A DNA stretch of 64,000 bases from Paenibacillus phoenicis (GCF_034718895.1 NZ_JAYERP010000001.1:2294001-2358000), one strand, 5' to 3'; numbered from the stretch's first letter, positions 7,517 through 17,140 are shown. Notes: generated by a model from the letters alone, not told the origin. Numbers and translations are program-made.

Positions 7517-9799
7517 TCACTGCCAGATAGATTTCATGTCCCAAACTTCCATCGACCTAACCACGAGCTCTCCATCTCCCCAAATCTCCAGCCCTAGAGC
7601 ATCTCTGCGGCTCGGATAGACTCGGGTGGTCAGGCTTTTTAGTCCATTGGCATAAGCTTCAACCATCGAACGGTCCAAAAAGAGATGCGGCTTTAAATTT
7701 TCACCGAACAGATCCAATCTGCCACCCTGAATTCCTTTGCACTTCTCTCGTGGATGCAAAGTCGTTTTGGTTCGATCGACCAAGAGTTTACCTTCAACCT
7801 TATCGTAGTACAACAACGTTTGCTCTTTCCCATCCGGCGTACACCGCACTTTAATTCCGAGTTGTTTGGCTTGTACCGATTCCAGTTCCACAAGGATCTC
7901 AAGCATGTCCCCTTTAATGCCCCTCAGCAGATCATTGGTCTCTGCCATTGTCTTGTCCTGAATCGACAACCGCTTTGCGCCACGCAAGGATTGAAGCTCT
8001 TGGATCGGCTCAATTCCCAGGCGTCCATCATCCCGTAAATAAACGCTTAATGGCAACCCGGCATTATGGGCCCAGCCCGATTGATACTCCAGCTCGGCCG
8101 TCCGGTCCCCTTGGGCTATCGTAAAAATGATCTTCCTTCCGGTCTTCGGATCCACCATGCCGCTGGGTCCAGTAAAATGGAAGTCACCCACATCAATCAG
8201 CTCTGGTTCTTCCTGATCTGGAATAAACGAGAGCTCTTCCTTATCCAGCCGCCCAATCCAGTAAAACACTTCAACGTCCGCACCTTCTCCGACTGGGCTG
8301 ACCAGAAGCAGATGCTTGCTTTCCCCCTGCTTGTCCGCGCCAAGCGGAAGCAGAACCGGAAGCTCCCAGATTGGTCCAAGATAAGGGAACTTCTGAAGAT
8401 CCGCTTGGAAAAACGGTCCTTTGTACGTCCAGTTCAACATATCCTTCGAAACAAAGGCCAGGGCAGCCCCGCCTGCACCTTCGATCCCCGACCCCACTAG
8501 GGCATACCAACCGTCATCATCCTTCCAGACAAACGGATCTCGGAAATCGCCGAAAGCCCCCATCCCTTTTTGCTGTACGATGAGAGGCTCCGGATGCTTC
8601 ACCCACTGAACCAAGTCCGAATTGCCATCCGTTAAGTAAGTACTTCGGGCAAGGGCCACGCTCTGATTTGGCGAAGCACTGTCATTTCCCGCCGTAAAAA
8701 ACAGGACCGGTAAACCGTCCGCATCATAAGTGGCGCTGCCTGACCATATACCATCCGGGGCAAGTCCATCCTTCTCAGGGGCAAGTGCTACGGGAAGATC
8801 ACGCCAATGAACGAGATCCTCACTCACCCAATGTCCCCAATGGATCTGATAGAAGTACGGACCTAACGGATTGTGTTGATAAAATAAATGATACCGCCCC
8901 TCGAAATAAATCGGTGCATGTGGTTCGTTCATCCAATGAGCAGGAGGGCTGACATGATACTGCGGCCTATGCCAATCTAGCAGAAGCGGAGCCCGATCCA
9001 GCTTAATTTCATCATAGGGCACCTGAGGTTTGATACCGCCATATAGGGAATCAAGCACTTCCCGATACGATGCGGCTATTTCCTCTCCACTTAATGCCCG
9101 TCGATAAATCTTCAACTCATCCAAGATTCCGCTGAACATTTGGAGGTGAAATACTCCGGCCCAACGGCTGCTGTGATTATTTTTGCCGATTAGTAAATCT
9201 GTACCTACAGCCTCAACCATTCGAGAACCGACAGGTACCTCAGATGAAGCAATTGCTCGGCCATTCAAGTACAGCTTAATTTCGCCTCGATCCCCATCAA
9301 AAACCGCATTAACATAGGACCATTCATGCTTGGGCAACTCACAGCCGTCCGGTGACCAAACTTCCTTCCAGCCCCCTTGATCAAGTCCCAACTGAAAAGA
9401 CCATCGTCCGTGCCGGAACATCCCCAGCAGATAACCCTGGTGACGATCCCGATGATGACGGTTCACAATAGCAGCCAGCTTCCCTTCATACCCCCAGTCA
9501 TAGGAGCGCGGCGCCACCCACACCCCTATGCTTAAGGCTGACAACAGCTTTGGCTCCTGCATCCTGTCCATTTCTCTGGCTGGATGGGTGATAAAGGTCG
9601 AATAACCGTCAAACAGGAGGCCCCTTCCTACAACTCCTTGTCTCCATTGCGGATCAACAGGCCCGGTGAATTCAGCTTGATTAAATACATACTGAATCTC
9701 ATCCCATGAAAGAGATACCTGCTCTAGAGCGCTTCTTCCGGCACCTTCATCAAATGCCCAGTACATCATTAATTCTTGGTCTCCTGCGAGCCGACGCAT
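7517..9799 (-). CDS. LamG-GH32 fructan hydrolase-like protein with Glu in the nucleophile position
   Basis: Residues about 10-250 form a LamG/concanavalin-like beta-sandwich ending in LDELKIYRRALSGEEI. Residues about 270-760 are a GH32 five-bladed propeller plus C-terminal sandwich. GH32 enzymes cleave beta-fructosides such as sucrose, inulin and levan. RDP (near R420-P422) and the acid/base region IWELPVLL (near E479) are present. The usual WMNDPNG reads WMNEPHAP, so Glu replaces the nucleophilic Asp. No signal peptide, so it is cytoplasmic. The ATG is preceded by an in-frame TTG; GGAGGG sits inside the end of the upstream gene, 3 nt from its stop, implying translational coupling. It could be an active variant, a transglycosylase or a non-catalytic fructan binder. 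Confidence 0.8.
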   Translation of the reverse strand: MRRLAGDQELMMYWAFDEGAGRSALEQVSLSWDEIQYVFNQAEFTGPVDPQWRQGVVGRGLLFDGYSTFITHPAREMDRMQEPKLLSALSIGVWVAPRSYDWGYEGKLAAIVNRHHRDRHQGYLLGMFRHGRWSFQLGLDQGGWKEVWSPDGCELPKHEWSYVNAVFDGDRGEIKLYLNGRAIASSEVPVGSRMVEAVGTDLLIGKNNHSSRWAGVFHLQMFSGILDELKIYRRALSGEEIAASYREVLDSLYGGIKPQVPYDEIKLDRAPLLLDWHRPQYHVSPPAHWMNEPHAPIYFEGRYHLFYQHNPLGPYFYQIHWGHWVSEDLVHWRDLPVALAPEKDGLAPDGIWSGSATYDADGLPVLFFTAGNDSASPNQSVALARSTYLTDGNSDLVQWVKHPEPLIVQQKGMGAFGDFRDPFVWKDDDGWYALVGSGIEGAGGAALAFVSKDMLNWTYKGPFFQADLQKFPYLGPIWELPVLLPLGADKQGESKHLLLVSPVGEGADVEVFYWIGRLDKEELSFIPDQEEPELIDVGDFHFTGPSGMVDPKTGRKIIFTIAQGDRTAELEYQSGWAHNAGLPLSVYLRDDGRLGIEPIQELQSLRGAKRLSIQDKTMAETNDLLRGIKGDMLEILVELESVQAKQLGIKVRCTPDGKEQTLLYYDKVEGKLLVDRTKTTLHPREKCKGIQGGRLDLFGENLKPHLFLDRSMVEAYANGLKSLTTRVYPSRRDALGLEIWGDGELVVRSMEVWDMKSIWQ

Positions 9800-9802
9800 C
9801 AA

Positions 9803-12268
9803 TCATCCCTCCTGACACGCCACTTGCTTTGGAGAGGCGTAGGGAATCTCAACAGACTTCAATGTATGAATCTGAAGGGAATTTAGTATAACCTCCCCGG
9901 ATTTCGTGATGACTTCAAACTGCTCAATCGGAGATTCCGGAAAAATTTGATCCGTCATTACGACAAGTCCATGATTCCCGTACACTTCAACCGCATTGCG
10001 ATCCAGCCAGACATGCAATTGGATTTTTCCGTCTACCGCCGCCATGTTAACCCCATGCTTGGTCGCAAACGACGGATGGAAATCAATAATCCCGGATTGG
10101 GTGCGATCGATGAATAGCCATTGAGTCCCGGGATCATAACCGATGATAATCTCGTCCTTCTCCAACGATTTTAACTTGATCTGCACTTCCTCGCCGGAAC
10201 GGATATCAAGTTCCACCTCAATTTCTAGCAAATCTTCCTTCAGCTTCTGCCAAAAGGGAGCTTCTGGCGTAACCGTAACTTCCTCCCAATGCAATGACGC
10301 TTTGCGCAGTTGCTCCACTTCTCGGACAGGTAATTGAATCAATCGTACATTCCCATCCTGTTCATTCAATGTCAAGGCGCGTGGTAAAGTCATTGCGCCT
10401 CTCCAGTTGCCTGTAGGCGTCTCGTTGGCGTACTTCCAATTACTCATCCATCCAATGATCACTCGTCGTCCGTCTTCTTTAGGGAGATCTGACCAGGTGA
10501 CCCCGGCATAATTGTCTCTCCCATAATCCAGCCACAGAATTTGATCTGACGCGTTGTCATTAATGAACGTGTTTCCGTCAAACTCACCGATAAAATACTG
10601 CGTACGCGATCCTTCCGGACAATTCGGATGATCGCCGATGCTGATAATAAGTACCCATTTTGAACGTCCGGTATCCCCTATCGGCAATTCAAACAGATCC
10701 GGGCATTCCCAAACGCCGTCATGCGACCCTTCTTCTTTACCGAATACACCGGACAACGACCAGTTCAATAGATTTGTAGATTGATAGAAACGAACGTGAT
10801 CGCCCGCCACAAGCACCATAATCCAACGCGCGCTTTCAGAATGCCAAAATACTTTTGGATCCCGGAAATCAACCAGTCCTTCTTCTTCAAGAACAGGATT
10901 CCCCTCGTACTTGTGCCATGTCAATCCCTTGTCCCTGCTGTAGGCCAAGCTTTGCCGTTGACGCGGCTGTCCGGTTTCCGGATGGGTATCCGCATGGGTG
11001 AAAATGGCCACCAAACCATGGGAATCTTCGAACAATCCGCTGCTATTCTTCCAATCCACCACACAGCATCCGGAGAAAATAGCACCATGCTCATCCGGGA
11101 ACAAAGCGATCGGCATATGTTCCCAGTGCACCAGGTCTTTACTTATCGCATGGCCCCAGTGCATTGGTCCCCATTGATTTCCGTAAGGATGGTGCTGATA
11201 AAATAAATGATAGCTTCCTTCGTAATAAACCAGTCCATTAGGGTCGTTTAACCAATGGGATGGGGGAGAAAAGTGATAGCCCGGTCTAAACCGTTCTTCT
11301 TTATGCTGCGGAGTAGACTCCAGCATCTGATGGATATCCTCGATAGTTGGCATTGCTCCAAGTGCCCCTTTCCGTGTTGTCACTAACGCTCCTCCGGCAT
11401 TTGCAAAAGCCAGCATGTTCGTGATTTGCGAGGACGTCAGTTCTTTCAGCGGGATTCCAACCTCCAGGATTTTAAATAACAAGCATCCAAGAAAAGCATC
11501 ACCGGCTCCCGTTGTATCAACGACCTCGACTCGAAACCCTGGGACATAACCGTCTTTACTTCCTAAACGGTAGTAGCATCCTTTTTCCGCCAAAGTGACA
11601 ACGATCAACGAAATATCAAATTGCTGGGCTAGCTTCAGGGCCCCTTCCTCGATATCATGTGTCCCTGTAATAAAGGACAACTCTTCCTCGGATATTTTCA
11701 AAATATCCGCGTATTTCATTCCCCAAAGCGTATTCTGCTTAATCTCTTCCCGACTCTCCCACAAAGCAAACCGAATATTCGGATCGAAAGAGAGTAGGAC
11801 ACCTGCATCCTTAGCCTTAAGAACCGCCGTTCTAGTTGCGGTACGAGCCGGCTCATGGGTCATGGATACCGTTCCGTAATGCAAAACCCGGCTTGAAGCA
11901 ATCTTCTCCAGCGGAACATCCTTTGAATGCAAGAAGGTGTCTGCCCCTGGCTTCCGAATAAAGCTGAAGGATCGATCCCCATGATCGTCTAAATGGACAA
12001 AGGCCAGCGTGGTGCTCGCTTCACGCGTATACGATACTCCGGTAACGTCAACACCAGCGTCTTGCAAAGTTTGATGAAGCAAGGAACCAAACTGATCTTC
12101 CCCCACCTTACTAATCAATGCCGAGTGAGAACCTAACCGGGACAGCGCAGCCGCCACATTAGCCGGAGCTCCCCCAGGATTACATTCGAACTGCTCGTTC
12201 CCTCTTGATGAACGGCCTGCCGGTGTAAAATCAATTAATACTTCCCCGATTGCGATGACATCAAGCAC
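9803..12268 (-). CDS. Fructokinase-GH32 fusion protein, 821 aa
   Basis: Residues 1-315 are a complete PfkB/ribokinase-type fructokinase: IGEVLIDF, the PGGAPANVA motif near 31, and DTTGAGDAF with catalytic base D257. Residues about 328-815 are a complete GH32 enzyme with WLNDPNG (nucleophile D342), FRDP (D470) and WECPD (acid/base E521), plus the C-terminal beta-sandwich. A short linker around 315-328 joins them in one open frame. The protein would release fructose from imported sucrose or fructo-oligosaccharides and phosphorylate it in the cytoplasm. The start is GTG after GGGGAG. It is the fourth gene of an operon behind a binding protein and two permeases. No frameshift or low-quality junction is visible. 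Confidence 0.9.
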   Translation of the reverse strand: MLDVIAIGEVLIDFTPAGRSSRGNEQFECNPGGAPANVAAALSRLGSHSALISKVGEDQFGSLLHQTLQDAGVDVTGVSYTREASTTLAFVHLDDHGDRSFSFIRKPGADTFLHSKDVPLEKIASSRVLHYGTVSMTHEPARTATRTAVLKAKDAGVLLSFDPNIRFALWESREEIKQNTLWGMKYADILKISEEELSFITGTHDIEEGALKLAQQFDISLIVVTLAEKGCYYRLGSKDGYVPGFRVEVVDTTGAGDAFLGCLLFKILEVGIPLKELTSSQITNMLAFANAGGALVTTRKGALGAMPTIEDIHQMLESTPQHKEERFRPGYHFSPPSHWLNDPNGLVYYEGSYHLFYQHHPYGNQWGPMHWGHAISKDLVHWEHMPIALFPDEHGAIFSGCCVVDWKNSSGLFEDSHGLVAIFTHADTHPETGQPRQRQSLAYSRDKGLTWHKYEGNPVLEEEGLVDFRDPKVFWHSESARWIMVLVAGDHVRFYQSTNLLNWSLSGVFGKEEGSHDGVWECPDLFELPIGDTGRSKWVLIISIGDHPNCPEGSRTQYFIGEFDGNTFINDNASDQILWLDYGRDNYAGVTWSDLPKEDGRRVIIGWMSNWKYANETPTGNWRGAMTLPRALTLNEQDGNVRLIQLPVREVEQLRKASLHWEEVTVTPEAPFWQKLKEDLLEIEVELDIRSGEEVQIKLKSLEKDEIIIGYDPGTQWLFIDRTQSGIIDFHPSFATKHGVNMAAVDGKIQLHVWLDRNAVEVYGNHGLVVMTDQIFPESPIEQFEVITKSGEVILNSLQIHTLKSVEIPYASPKQVACQEG

Positions 12269-12288
12269 GGTTTCTCCCCACCTATCGA

Positions 12289-13923
12289 CTATTTATTTAG
12301 GTTTGCATTATAGCGATCCAACCCGGTTTGATAGAGTTCCATTAATTCATTGAGGCCCATTTTCTCCAATGTTTTGACGTAGTTATCCCACTGTTCATCG
12401 ACGCCGCCATCCACGATGAACTTTCCTCTTTGCGTATTTACGTATTTGATTAACTCAGGCTCAATTTTGTTGATTTTGTCCAATTCCTCAGGTTCAAAGA
12501 AGATGCTTGGATAGTTTTCTTTTTCCATGTAAGGGTTGTAATACTGCTCCAGATCTTTAGCACGTTGCTGAGCACGTGGTTCCATATCCACCACTTTGCC
12601 GAAATCTTCAAACGTAATCACGCCTGGTCCACCAGAACCCGGGGCAACCTTTTGCCGGAACTCGCCTGCAGAGGTACCTTCAGGAAGCGGCAGATTCACC
12701 AATTTCCCATTTTCATCTTTCTCGAAGACGACACCCAGCGGACCCCAGTGAATTTGAGCGGCCATGTAAGGCTCATATTGCTGATCGATCCAACGCATGG
12801 TGATTTCCGGATACTTGTTTGCTTTGGTAATCACGAAAGCCCCGCGTCCCGGCCCCCCGCCATTGGCACGTCCGATTAACTGATCTCCATTAGGTCCTTT
12901 CAGCGGCGACAGCAGAACATAATCCTTACTGCGCTCCGGCCCGACAACCTCCTCGATTTCCCACCAGATGTAAGACCCAAGCGTCTCTTCTGTCGATTTG
13001 CCTTTAGCCAGATATTGCGCTGCATCCTGGGTAAAGGATTCGGGATCAATCAGACCTTGTTTGTACCATTTTTCATGGAAGTATTTGAGCGCCTCTTTGT
13101 ATTCAGGCTGGGTTGCGGTGAAAATGACCTTGCCATCACGAACGACTCGATGTTCCAGGTTATCCGGAAGTCCAAACGCACCAAAGATTCCGGCGATATC
13201 CATACACCATTGCATATGCATAAAGCTGAGCGGAATTTCATCCAGTTTGCCGTTGCCATTCGGGTCCTGTGTTTTAAAGGCAACCAGGGCCTCCGTATAT
13301 TCATCCAGAGTTTGCGGCACGTTCAGCCCCAGCTTATCCAGCCAGCTTTTATTGATCACATGAAAGAACGGGTTCGTTCCGAGGTTATTATCTTCCCAGG
13401 ATGGAAGTCCATAGATGTGTCCGTCAGGCGCCGTGATCGTCGATTTGATATCCGGCCGTCGTTCAAAAAGCGCTTTCAAGTTTGGCGCATATTGATCAAT
13501 TAGATCTTCTAGCGGAATTATGGTTCCGTCCTTACCATAATTAATAAGTTCATAATCGGTAAATCCAGCTGCGTAGAATGCATCTGGCAAATCCCCACTG
13601 GCGATTAACAGGTTTTTCTTCTCGGTATAGTCGGTATCCGGAATGTTCTCCCAATTGATCTTCACGTTTGTTTCCTTCTCTAATCTCTTAAAGATCTCCA
13701 TTTCGGAATACTCGGGTGCCAATGCGGCTTTTGGAGAGACCATGGTTAAGGTCACGGTGTCGTTTACAATCGGAAGACCCGTCTTGTTGAAATTCGTGTC
13801 TTCCACCGAGCTATTGGCCTGATTCTTGTCCCCGTCGCCGCTGTTCCCCTTGCCCGAACATCCACTTAGAACAAAGGCTCCGGCTAAGACAAGAATCCCC
13901 ATTTTTTTGTACCATGATTTCAT
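12289..13923 (-). CDS. Extracellular solute-binding lipoprotein, LplA/YtcQ-like
   Basis: This 544-residue protein is the high-affinity receptor of a CUT1 oligosaccharide ABC transporter. The signal peptide ends in the lipobox LSGC near residue 20, followed by a Gly/Ser/Asn-rich linker. The mature part has the LplA-type pattern, including an EF-hand-like calcium-binding DPNGNGKLDE loop. The start is ATG at 13923, 9 nt after GGGAGG; an upstream in-frame start gives an unlikely N-terminal extension. It sits between two permease genes and the kinase-GH32 fusion, so fructan oligosaccharides are the inferred ligand. Confidence 0.88.
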   Translation of the reverse strand: MKSWYKKMGILVLAGAFVLSGCSGKGNSGDGDKNQANSSVEDTNFNKTGLPIVNDTVTLTMVSPKAALAPEYSEMEIFKRLEKETNVKINWENIPDTDYTEKKNLLIASGDLPDAFYAAGFTDYELINYGKDGTIIPLEDLIDQYAPNLKALFERRPDIKSTITAPDGHIYGLPSWEDNNLGTNPFFHVINKSWLDKLGLNVPQTLDEYTEALVAFKTQDPNGNGKLDEIPLSFMHMQWCMDIAGIFGAFGLPDNLEHRVVRDGKVIFTATQPEYKEALKYFHEKWYKQGLIDPESFTQDAAQYLAKGKSTEETLGSYIWWEIEEVVGPERSKDYVLLSPLKGPNGDQLIGRANGGGPGRGAFVITKANKYPEITMRWIDQQYEPYMAAQIHWGPLGVVFEKDENGKLVNLPLPEGTSAGEFRQKVAPGSGGPGVITFEDFGKVVDMEPRAQQRAKDLEQYYNPYMEKENYPSIFFEPEELDKINKIEPELIKYVNTQRGKFIVDGGVDEQWDNYVKTLEKMGLNELMELYQTGLDRYNANLNK

Positions 13924-14032
13924 TGAACATAACCTCCCTTGAATTCGTCCTACTCGTTTCATTACACACCTGTTCCATTACAATGAAATGGCCCTTAGCC
14001 TTGCATCCCCCCCTTCAAGTACGTCGTTAGCA

Positions 14033-14929
14033 TCAGCCCTTGATCGATCCGATCATCACGCCCTTAACGAAATACTTTTGGAGGAATGGATATAAAATGA
14101 GCAACGGCAAGCTGGATACGATGATGACACCGTATTTGATCAATTCGGTAACGCGCATTTTGGCCGCGTAAGATTCCACATCAATCATCATCCCTGAGTT
14201 CACCTGATTTTGGACAAGGATGTTGCGGAGCACCAGTTGCAAGGGATACTTGTTCTCGTCACTTAGGTAAATCAAAGCATCGAAGAAGCCATTCCAAAAG
14301 CCAACCACATGATAGAGCACCATAACCGCTAAGATGGACTTGGACAAGGGTAAAACGATGCTCCAGAAGAATCTGGTATTGGAACATCCGTCAATCGAAG
14401 CGGCTTCCCACATTTCATCTGGGATAGTGGATTGAAAGAAAGTTCTGACGATAATCACATTAAATACGCCGCCCGCTCCGGGGAGAACTAGTGCCCAAAT
14501 CGTGTTCAGCATGTGAAGATCTTTAATCAGCAAATAGGTTGGGATTAGCCCGCCACTAAAAAACATGGTCACCATCAAAAACCACATAATCGCTGATTTC
14601 CCCACTAGATCTCGACGAGCCAGCGGATAAGCCGCAAATACGGTGACGGCCACACCAATAATGGTTCCTAAAGTTGCGTAAAGGATCGAATTAGCATATC
14701 CAATCCAAATGGAGGAATCATTAAAAATCCGTTCATAGCCATCCAATGTGAAACCTTTCGGGTACAGCCAAACCTCCCCCGAATAGATATAATTAGGATC
14801 ACTAAATGACGCGATCAGTACAAAGTACAACGGAAATAACACGAGCAGCATCACGATGGTTAATAAAGAATAGTTGATTACATCAAACCAAACGTCCCCT
14901 CTGCTCTTTCTTTTCAGCATGGAATTCAA
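14033..14929 (-). CDS. CUT1 ABC transporter permease, LplC/MalG-like
   Basis: A 298-residue inner-membrane protein with six predicted membrane segments. The EAA loop, EAASIDGCSNTRFFWSIVLP, contacts the ATPase. The C-terminus YPFLQKYFVKGVMIGSIKG is typical of LplC-type permeases. The start is taken as TTG, 6 nt after AGGAGGGG; the next ATG lies 9 nt further on. The upstream permease stop overlaps this ribosome binding site, so the two are probably co-translated. No ATPase gene is nearby. Confidence 0.88.
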   Translation of the reverse strand: MNSMLKRKSRGDVWFDVINYSLLTIVMLLVLFPLYFVLIASFSDPNYIYSGEVWLYPKGFTLDGYERIFNDSSIWIGYANSILYATLGTIIGVAVTVFAAYPLARRDLVGKSAIMWFLMVTMFFSGGLIPTYLLIKDLHMLNTIWALVLPGAGGVFNVIIVRTFFQSTIPDEMWEAASIDGCSNTRFFWSIVLPLSKSILAVMVLYHVVGFWNGFFDALIYLSDENKYPLQLVLRNILVQNQVNSGMMIDVESYAAKMRVTELIKYGVIIVSSLPLLILYPFLQKYFVKGVMIGSIKG

Positions 14930-14941
14930 GATGGACCCCTC

Positions 14942-15895
14942 CTACCACAAGCTAGTTTCTGTCAACTTCTTAGCGACTCGATTGACAATGACAATCAGGA
15001 TAATATTGATCAGCGAGTTAAACAGGCCAACTGCTGTAGAAAAACTGTATTCTGCTTTCTGAATCCCCATTTCGTAGACATAAGTCGGGATGATATTAGA
15101 GGTGGCATAGTTCAAATCGCTTTGCATCAGGAATGCCTTCTCAAATCCGATACTCATGATGTTGCCCAGCGCAAGAATCAACAATATCACGATCGTTGGC
15201 AAGATCCCTGGAATATCCACATTCCAGACACGCTTCCATTTACTTGCTCCATCCATAATTGCAGCTTCATGCAGTTCCGGATTCACTCCGGCAAGAGCTG
15301 CAAGGTAGATGATCGTGGAAAAGCCGGTTTCCTGCCAAATCCCGGACAAGATATACAAAGGACGGAACCAACCCTCGTCAGCCATAAAGAGAATGGGATC
15401 TCCTCCAAACCAGGTGATGATATGATTTACAATTCCGCTATTTGGAGATAAAAAAACGTTCAGCATCCCTACAAGCACAACCGTAGAGATAAAGTGCGGA
15501 GCATAAATTACCGTTTGAATAAATTTCTTATATCTCTTGCCGAGCATTTGATTGAGCATAATAGCAATGATGATTGGCGCCGGAAAACCAAATAGCAGCG
15601 ATAAGAAACTAAGTGACAGCGTATTGGTAATGATGGTCCAGAAGTTATACGAATCAAAAAATTCGATAAAGTGTTGGAATCCGACCCATTCACTCCCCCA
15701 GATCCCCTGACTTGGCGAGAAGTTTTTGAATGCGATTTGGACGCCGTACATCGGATAATACTTGAAGATGAGATATAGAATAATGATGGGTAGCAGGAAC
15801 AGATATAATTCATAATCACGCTTTACCCTGCTCCATTTGCTTTTCCGATGAGGTTTGATCATCATCATATCCTCCCCGCTGGTTCTTGAGGCCAT
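14942..15895 (-). CDS. CUT1 ABC transporter permease, LplB/MalF-like
   Basis: A 317-residue membrane protein and first gene of the fructan operon. It has the LplB N-terminus (LYLFLLPIIILYLIFKYYPM), six predicted membrane segments and the EAA loop, ELHEAAIMDGASKWKRVWNV. The start is ATG 8 nt after GGGAG; three consecutive ATGs about 30 nt further in, behind GGGGAGG, are an alternative. The 230-bp upstream region carries two GAAACGTTTC palindromes that match those before the adjacent LacI gene, which points to repression by that regulator. Confidence 0.88.
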   Translation of the reverse strand: MASRTSGEDMMMIKPHRKSKWSRVKRDYELYLFLLPIIILYLIFKYYPMYGVQIAFKNFSPSQGIWGSEWVGFQHFIEFFDSYNFWTIITNTLSLSFLSLLFGFPAPIIIAIMLNQMLGKRYKKFIQTVIYAPHFISTVVLVGMLNVFLSPNSGIVNHIITWFGGDPILFMADEGWFRPLYILSGIWQETGFSTIIYLAALAGVNPELHEAAIMDGASKWKRVWNVDIPGILPTIVILLILALGNIMSIGFEKAFLMQSDLNYATSNIIPTYVYEMGIQKAEYSFSTAVGLFNSLINIILIVIVNRVAKKLTETSLW

Positions 15896-15934
15896 GAAAA
15901 ATACTCCCTTTCCATAGTAAAATGATCTTCAATT

Positions 15935-16054
15935 TTGAAACGTTTCCAATTTGTTATGTGCAGAATTAGGTAAATCTATCCCATTAATCATCTGAAATCG
16001 TTGATATTATTCCAGTGTTTATCATACAGATATGACAATTTGAAACGTTTCCAA
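15935..16054. promoter_or_regulatory. Pair of LacI-type operators before the fructan operon
   Basis: TTGAAACGTTTCCAA occurs twice, at 15935-15949 and 16040-16054. Their centres are exactly 105 bp apart, about ten helical turns, as expected for DNA looping by a tetrameric repressor. The same GAAACGTTTC core occurs twice before the LacI gene itself. Confidence 0.65.
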
Positions 16055-16063
16055 TTTTGCTAA

Positions 16064-16109
16064 GAAAAACTTCAGTTTCTCAAAGGAATCAGAATAAACT
16101 GAGGTTTTT
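16064..16109 (-). terminator. Terminator of the LacI regulator gene
   Basis: On the minus strand AAACCTCAGTTT and AAACTGAAGTTT form a 12-bp stem with one mismatch, followed by TTTTTCTT, about 20 nt past the regulator stop. Confidence 0.6.
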
Positions 16110-16126
16110 CTTTCCTTTCGAAGGAA

Positions 16127-17095
16127 TCAAGTCGTTTCACCTTGCCTGTAGGTGACGGGGATCCGATAGACCTGCTCTGTCAAAGGTTTCCCTTCGATCT
16201 TGCTGTAAAGCAGACGAATCGTCATCCGAGCCATTTTTTCTACCGGCTGCCTGATCGTTGATAAGATCGGATGAAAGAAAGGATTATCCTGAATGCCGTC
16301 ATACCCTATGACCTTGACATCCTCGGGAACACGGATGCCTCGTTGGCGTGCTCTTTCGATATAGTTGGCAGCCAGCATATCCGTAATGGCAAAAATGCCA
16401 TCCACATCTGAATATTCATGAAAGAACTCATTAAAGTAGGATTCGTCATCTACAATAGGATCTGGTTTCTCATAAACCACATGTTCGACACCTAAAGCCT
16501 CCGCCTCGTGAATGAATCCTTTTTTACGATTCATGGTTTCACTAAATACCGAAGTGATACTCCCGATAAAAGCAGGTTTCCGAGCACCGGCTTTAACTAA
16601 CTCCCGTAAGGCGATGCGTCCTCCTTCAAAATTATCCGAAGTCACGCAGGTGATTTTCTTGTTAAAATGCCGATCAATACTCACGATTGGGATATCATGA
16701 CTCACATTATTTTCGATATCGTTGTATGTGATCCCCACAATACCAGCCACTTTGTTTTGCCGAAGCATATCCAAGTAGTACAACTCTTTTTCAGGCTTCC
16801 CTCCGCTGTTACACAACATCAGCTTGAAGCCTTCCCGATCCAATTCATCCTCTATGTAATAAGCCAATTCAGAGAAGAATGGATTCCAAATGCTTGGAAG
16901 CAAGAGAGCGACCATCTTGGACTTTTGCATTTTGAAATTTCGAGCGACTTCATTGGGAATATAATTTAACTGCTTAATTGCTTCTTCCACTTTTCTGCGC
17001 GTCTTGGGTTTGACAGCCCCCGAGTTATTGATGACTCTGGATACGGTTCCCACGGCGACGCCAGCTAAGTTGGCTACATCCTTAATGCTTGCCAT
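16127..17095 (-). CDS. LacI-family repressor of the fructan operon
   Basis: A 322-residue repressor. The N-terminal helix-turn-helix (ASIKDVANLAGVAVGTVSRV) and hinge region are canonical, followed by a periplasmic-binding-protein-like sensor domain. It begins with ATG behind a G-rich Shine-Dalgarno. It lies directly upstream of and in the same direction as the fructan operon but is separated from it by a terminator and a 230-bp promoter region. Four copies of GAAACGTTTC, two before the operon and two before this gene, indicate repression of both. The inducer is probably a fructose-containing sugar. Confidence 0.88.
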   Translation of the reverse strand: MASIKDVANLAGVAVGTVSRVINNSGAVKPKTRRKVEEAIKQLNYIPNEVARNFKMQKSKMVALLLPSIWNPFFSELAYYIEDELDREGFKLMLCNSGGKPEKELYYLDMLRQNKVAGIVGITYNDIENNVSHDIPIVSIDRHFNKKITCVTSDNFEGGRIALRELVKAGARKPAFIGSITSVFSETMNRKKGFIHEAEALGVEHVVYEKPDPIVDDESYFNEFFHEYSDVDGIFAITDMLAANYIERARQRGIRVPEDVKVIGYDGIQDNPFFHPILSTIRQPVEKMARMTIRLLYSKIEGKPLTEQVYRIPVTYRQGETT

Positions 17096-17140
17096 ATGAC
17101 CCCCCCGAGCTCTCTTATGTCCCCTATCATAGCATCAAAC

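Noticed and set aside
15935..16054. GAAACGTTTC sites considered as cre
   Set aside because: The spacing around CG does not fit TGWAANCGNTNWCA, and identical sites at the adjacent LacI gene point to a specific repressor.
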